Assembly (NCBI RefSeq): GCF_024171865.1
Contig: NZ_JAMTCN010000003.1
Span: 262,238-326,237, forward strand
Origin: Prauserella aidingensis
GTDB lineage: Bacteria > Actinomycetota > Actinomycetes > Mycobacteriales > Pseudonocardiaceae
DNA length: 64,000 bases
Direction of reading: 5' to 3'
The notes beneath the pieces were generated by a model, which saw nothing but the letters and a program-made list of their open reading frames with translations, ran no database searches and had not been told where the DNA came from. The position numbers and the translations under genes were made by a program. Below, piece by piece: positions 61,291-64,000 of the stretch; the stretch's first letter is position 1, and each line of letters begins with the position of its first letter.

Positions 61291-61496
61291 CCGCGCGCCT
61301 CCGGGAAGTACTGCACGAGGCCGGCGGGAATCTCGACGACGGTCTCGTGTTCGGGCAGTCCGCGGGCGCGCAGTGTTGCGAGCGCGTCGGGGTCGGTGAC
61401 CTTCTCGCCCTGGACGACGTAAGTGCCGCGGTCCGTGGCATAGACGTTGGGGCACGAACCCTTGTCCGAGGTGGTGCCGAGGAACGTCAACTCCAT
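61287..61496 (-). CDS. 69-aa protein, first gene of the XRE-DUF6879 operon
   Basis: A small protein starting MELTFLGTTSDKGSCPNVYA and continuing DRGTYVVQGEKVTDPDALA to VEIPAGLVQYFPEARG. I know this pattern only as an unnamed actinobacterial family found before DUF6879/XRE genes. Beta-strand character, one cysteine. ATG at 61496 with GGGAGC 8 bases upstream. Its stop overlaps DUF6879. The 226-bp divergent gap upstream is AT-rich and carries an inverted repeat. Confidence 0.78.
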   Translation of the reverse strand: MELTFLGTTSDKGSCPNVYATDRGTYVVQGEKVTDPDALATLRARGLPEHETVVEIPAGLVQYFPEARG

Positions 61497-61561
61497 GATG
61501 TGCCAGCTCCCATCGCTCTGAACGACAACGATCGCATCGTCTCGTCAATATTCGCACCACA

Positions 61562-61613
61562 ACACCGGTGATCGGGTGACGGACACAGCAACACGTGCGC
61601 AATTGACCGGTGT
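61562..61613. promoter_or_regulatory. inverted ACACCGGT/ACCGGTGT pair in the island's divergent promoter
   Basis: ACACCGGT (61562-61569) and ACCGGTGT (61606-61613) face each other 36 bp apart between the divergent XRE-side and toxin-side gene sets. A further TGCTT/AAGCA dyad lies at about 61663-61687. The region 61640-61710 is AT-rich for this genome and probably holds the toxin-side promoter. The island XRE is the obvious candidate regulator. Confidence 0.45.
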
Positions 61614-61722
61614 CAGTGACGACGTGACGACGGGCCCGTTCGAGCGAACCGACGTATGTTGCTTGAGTGATGCGATTATTTGAAGCATGATGCCAACAAA
61701 GGCATTTTGACGGGAGTGCGCC

Positions 61723-61839
61723 ATGGGTTGGATCAGCGGGGCATGTGAGTCGCCCTACGCCGTCGTCCGCGCAGACGGCACACCGACGGACGACGAGCGC
61801 GACGACTCCGACGAGGGCTGCGACGGGGGCGACGAGTGA
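61723..61839 (+). CDS. 38-aa acidic small protein
   Basis: ATG at 61723 has GGGAG 6 bases upstream. The product MGWISGACESPYAVVRADGT continues with an acidic Asp/Glu tail (DDERDDSDEGCDGGDE). It contains two cysteines. The stop overlaps the start of the next gene as GTGA, which argues that it is translated. It heads the plus-strand operon leading to the deaminase. Function unknown. Confidence 0.6.
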   Translation: MGWISGACESPYAVVRADGTPTDDERDDSDEGCDGGDE

Positions 61840-62063
61840 TCGCCCGGGATCGTGAGCTGCTCGCTCGTCTCGGGCAGGTGAATGCCGGCCTGGGGCGGGC
61901 CGTCGTCGCGCTGATGTCCGCGCAGGACGGCGGCGAGTTGCCCGCCGACGGCGTGCGGGAGCTGGCCGAGCTACTCGGCGGCATGTCCGCCGAGCTGTAC
62001 CAGCGCGCCGCCGAACTCGAAGGCCGCCGCGCGCCGGCGCGTGTGGTGATCGACGCGCACTGA
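61836..62063 (+). CDS. 75-aa helical small protein
   Basis: GTG at 61836 overlaps the 38-aa gene. The protein is helical with heptad-like Leu spacing (RDRELLARLGQVNAGLGRAV, DGVRELAELLGGMSAELYQR) and ends in a basic stretch. It could be a chaperone-, adaptor- or antitoxin-like partner of the toxin 101 bp downstream, by position and size. No family recognised. Confidence 0.7.
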   Translation: MIARDRELLARLGQVNAGLGRAVVALMSAQDGGELPADGVRELAELLGGMSAELYQRAAELEGRRAPARVVIDAH

Positions 62064-62163
62064 TCTCGTCTGCCCGGTCGGTGACACCCGCGCTCCCGGC
62101 CGGGCAAGCGCACCAGGACCGTCGGGGCGATGTGCCAGGCTGCGCGCCGCTGGGGGTGGTCGG

Positions 62164-62934
62164 ATGTCGGTCGAGCAGCTCGCCGAGGCCATCGGCCGCG
62201 TCCTCGACCAGATCGCGTCCGCGCGCGCCGCGCTCGCCCACGCCTCGCACAGCACCGTCGAAGTGCGTGACATGTACGCCTACTGCCTCGGGGGCGCCCA
62301 CGACCCGGACGCAGCCCAGGCACCCGGCGCCGCCGCGGAGGCTGCCGAGCAGGCCGACCAGCAACACGGCCGCCTCGCCCACATCGAGCAGACGATGCGC
62401 GGCTACCTCGACCAGCTCGGCGCCACCGTCGCCCCGCCAGCGGCGCGCGGGTCGGCAGCGCCGACGCCCGCGCGGCAGGACGACGCGCCGCGGGCCACCA
62501 CCACGCCCGGCGACCGCGTCGCGCGGGAACGGGCCGAGCTGCCGCCACGTGTCGGCACGAATGACCGCGTGCAGCAGAAGCCCCACGGCCGGTGGTGGAC
62601 ATCCAGCAGCGACGAGGTGGGCGCCATGGTCAGCGGGCGCGACGACACCTCGCAACGGGTGCAGGACCGCCTCGACGAGCTCGGCATCCCGCGTCGCCCG
62701 GTCGCACGTGCCTCCGACGTCGAGATGAAACTCGCTGCGCACATGGCCGACCGTGGCATCACCGACGCGACCGTGGTCATCAATCACCGTCCATGCGTCG
62801 GCCTGCTCGGTTGTGACACGCTAGTGCCGATCCTGCTGCCGTCCGGTTCGAAACTCACCGTGCACGGCGTCGAAAGCGACGGCACGCCGTTCGCCAAGAC
62901 CTACGAAGGGGGCGCGAAACCGTGGTGGCACTGA
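62164..62934 (+). CDS. DddA/SCP1.201-like deaminase toxin
   Basis: A 256-aa predicted nucleic-acid deaminase. The N-terminal 90 residues are helical (SVEQLAEAIGRVLDQIASAR, HGRLAHIEQTMRGYLDQL), the middle is a Pro/Ala linker to about 165, and the C-terminus is the deaminase domain: DVEMKLAAHMADRGITDATV, INHRPCVGLLGCDTLVPILL and LTVHG...YEGGAKPWWH. The catalytic glutamate (Glu187) and the two zinc cysteines (Cys211, Cys217) are present. The usual first zinc ligand His of HxE is Asp185. No signal peptide, so export would need another route, or it acts as an intracellular system. ATG at 62164. Followed by two Imm1-type genes. Confidence 0.85.
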   Translation: MSVEQLAEAIGRVLDQIASARAALAHASHSTVEVRDMYAYCLGGAHDPDAAQAPGAAAEAAEQADQQHGRLAHIEQTMRGYLDQLGATVAPPAARGSAAPTPARQDDAPRATTTPGDRVARERAELPPRVGTNDRVQQKPHGRWWTSSSDEVGAMVSGRDDTSQRVQDRLDELGIPRRPVARASDVEMKLAAHMADRGITDATVVINHRPCVGLLGCDTLVPILLPSGSKLTVHGVESDGTPFAKTYEGGAKPWWH

Positions 62935-63335
62935 AAGCCTGGTACGAGCACGACGGGCCGACGACGGTCGAAACGGCCGCCGACCTCGACGCCGTACTCG
63001 ACACCCTCGCCGGGTGGCGGGGCCGCAACATGGTGCAGCTCGTCGACGCCGCCGACCCGCTGCGCTCCGGGTTCCTCGACCTCGGCATCGACGCCGTCCG
63101 CGGCGTCGGCGTCGCCTGCTACAGCGGCAGCCGCACGGCCTACTGGACCACGAACGGCGGCACGTCCGTCGCCGACGAGCCGCCGCTGTACTACTACATG
63201 GGCAGCGACACCGAGTTCCCCGTCGACGCCGAGATCGCACTCGAAGACGTGCGCAAGGCGGCCCACGAGTTCATGGCGAACGGCACCCGGCCGGTCTCCG
63301 TGCAGTGGGCGGAAGACCAGTCCGCCCATGGATGA
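62922..63335 (+). CDS. Imm1 family immunity protein, first copy
   Basis: A 137-aa protein of the Imm1 type, a family established as immunity partner of deaminase toxins. Typical blocks are a VETAADLDAVLDTLAG helix, YYMGSDTEFPVDAEIALEDV and the C-terminal TRPVSVQWAEDQ. The start (GTG at 62922) lies inside the toxin gene's last codons, a 13-bp overlap that couples the two. It would neutralise the deaminase in the producer. Confidence 0.85.
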   Translation: MVALKAWYEHDGPTTVETAADLDAVLDTLAGWRGRNMVQLVDAADPLRSGFLDLGIDAVRGVGVACYSGSRTAYWTTNGGTSVADEPPLYYYMGSDTEFPVDAEIALEDVRKAAHEFMANGTRPVSVQWAEDQSAHG

Positions 63336-63389
63336 GCCCGATAGGTTCGATCCACCGACCAGGACGCGCGGGCAGCGCGCGGGGACGGC

Positions 63390-63794
63390 ATGACCACAGC
63401 CATCGAGGAACAGCCGGTCTACGACGTGAGCACCATCGACGACCCCGACGCGCTCGTGCTCATGATGCGCCGACTGAACGACGAGCTGACCCCGGACCGT
63501 GCGGGCGGGGTGGTGTGGAACCTGCTGCCCAACGCCGAGTCGGCTGCCGGTCTGGTCGCCGGCGTCAACGGCGCCGTGGGGTGCCTGACGTGGGAGGCCG
63601 AGGACGGCACCGAGTTCGTGCCGGCCGGCGGGTCGAACGACGGCGAGGTCGACTACTTCACCTGGGACGGCCACCACTTCGTGCAGCCACCCCGCGCCGA
63701 GGTACCGACCGACACGGTGTTCGACGCGGTCCGCGAGCTCGTCACCACCGGCCGGCGGCCCACCTGCGTGCAGTGGACCGAGGCACAGCCGTGA
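63390..63794 (+). CDS. Imm1 family immunity protein, second copy
   Basis: A 134-aa relative of the first Imm1 protein. Shared features are the PTDTVFDAVRELVTTG helix and TGRRPTCVQWTEAQ end, plus DDPDALVLMMRRLNDELTP at the front. Overall identity between the two copies is low, so they are not a recent duplication; each may fit a different toxin. ATG at 63390, 54 bp after the first copy, with GGGGAC upstream. Confidence 0.82.
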   Translation: MTTAIEEQPVYDVSTIDDPDALVLMMRRLNDELTPDRAGGVVWNLLPNAESAAGLVAGVNGAVGCLTWEAEDGTEFVPAGGSNDGEVDYFTWDGHHFVQPPRAEVPTDTVFDAVRELVTTGRRPTCVQWTEAQP

Positions 63795-64000
63795 GCGCTG
63801 AGCGCGGCAGCTGTCTTCGGAGATCCGCACCGCGCAGACCTGAGACCATGACGACGACCGCCCGTCTCCGCTGAGCCGTCCCGTCTCCCCTGAGCCGCTG
63901 TGGCGCCGAGCCACCCGGCAGGGTCGACGTTCGGACGGATTTCCCCATGGAACCGGTGCGGACCTCCGTGCGTCGGTACCATCGACGTCGCTTCGCTGCG
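63795..64000. other. right-end region with no supported gene
   Basis: About 206 bases after the second Imm1 gene. A 27-codon frame (63791-63874) overlaps the Imm1 stop but has no ribosome site. Two near-identical 18-base copies of CCCGTCTCCGCTGAGCCG lie at 63861-63878 and 63880-63897. The window ends before the next gene can be seen. Confidence 0.4.

Noticed and set aside
63791-63874. 27-codon frame overlapping the second Imm1 stop
   Set aside because: No ribosome site, rare codons and no similarity to anything known.
59930-64000. Integrase or plasmid replication genes that would prove an integrated element
   Set aside because: None is present up to the window edge, and no copy of the tRNA 3' end was found downstream, so mobility is only inferred.

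Overview
This is a very GC-rich actinobacterial chromosome segment. The gene set and order (aceE, a FasR-type regulator, fabD-fabH-acpP-fabF, DUF3145, a split pntAA-pntAB-pntB transhydrogenase, ipd-type steroid catabolism genes, an Lsr2-type protein, DUF5753/DUF6879 genes) point to an order close to Pseudonocardiales. I cannot name a species. Most of the window reads as ordinary core chromosome. The right end, after a tRNA gene at 59.8 kb, looks like an accessory island.

Layout. 0-5.9 kb: the N-terminus of dnaE (cut by the window edge), a PP2C phosphatase, a secreted-type zinc peptidase, a TetR regulator divergent from a DrrAB-like ABC exporter, and a small membrane protein. 6.1-10.6 kb: tRNA-Val, an AhpE-like peroxiredoxin, DUF3052, then aceE. 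10.9-17.4 kb: the type II fatty acid synthase operon behind its FasR-like regulator, with a mini-ORF overlapping the fabD start, followed by DUF3145. 17.6-24.3 kb: a repeat-bearing membrane protein, an acyltransferase-3/SGNH protein, a disulfide flavoprotein, and an Lsr2-like protein with a histone-H1-like tail. 24.3-36.5 kb: pnt operon, YjbQ, a membrane protein antisense to its 3' end, HAD hydrolase, carboxylesterase, proS, yaaA and a glycine-oxidase-like flavoprotein. 36.6-40.3 kb: a DEAD-box helicase with a long structured leader, a PIG-L deacetylase, and an AONS/BioF homologue that lacks the PLP lysine.

40.4-48.5 kb is a lipid/steroid block. Six overlapping minus-strand genes (two SDRs, echA20, ipdA, ipdB, ipdC) correspond to the C/D-ring (HIP) branch of cholesterol degradation. 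A fadD diverges from them across a KstR-like site, and a third SDR follows. 49.2-59.7 kb holds a membrane GGDEF cyclase, a phospholipase A2 fused to an acyltransferase-3-like membrane domain, an LCP cell-wall transferase, an XRE regulator with two operator-like dyads, a Baeyer-Villiger monooxygenase divergent from a TetR, an acidic protein and DUF3618.

59.8-64 kb: a short-variable-loop tRNA with a UAG anticodon borders two divergent gene sets. On the minus strand are a 69-aa protein, DUF6879 and an XRE-DUF5753 regulator. On the plus strand are two small proteins, a DddA/SCP1.201-like deaminase and two Imm1-family immunity proteins. This is the most system-like part of the window. The toxin's first zinc-ligand position is Asp instead of His, and it is followed by two immunity-type genes.
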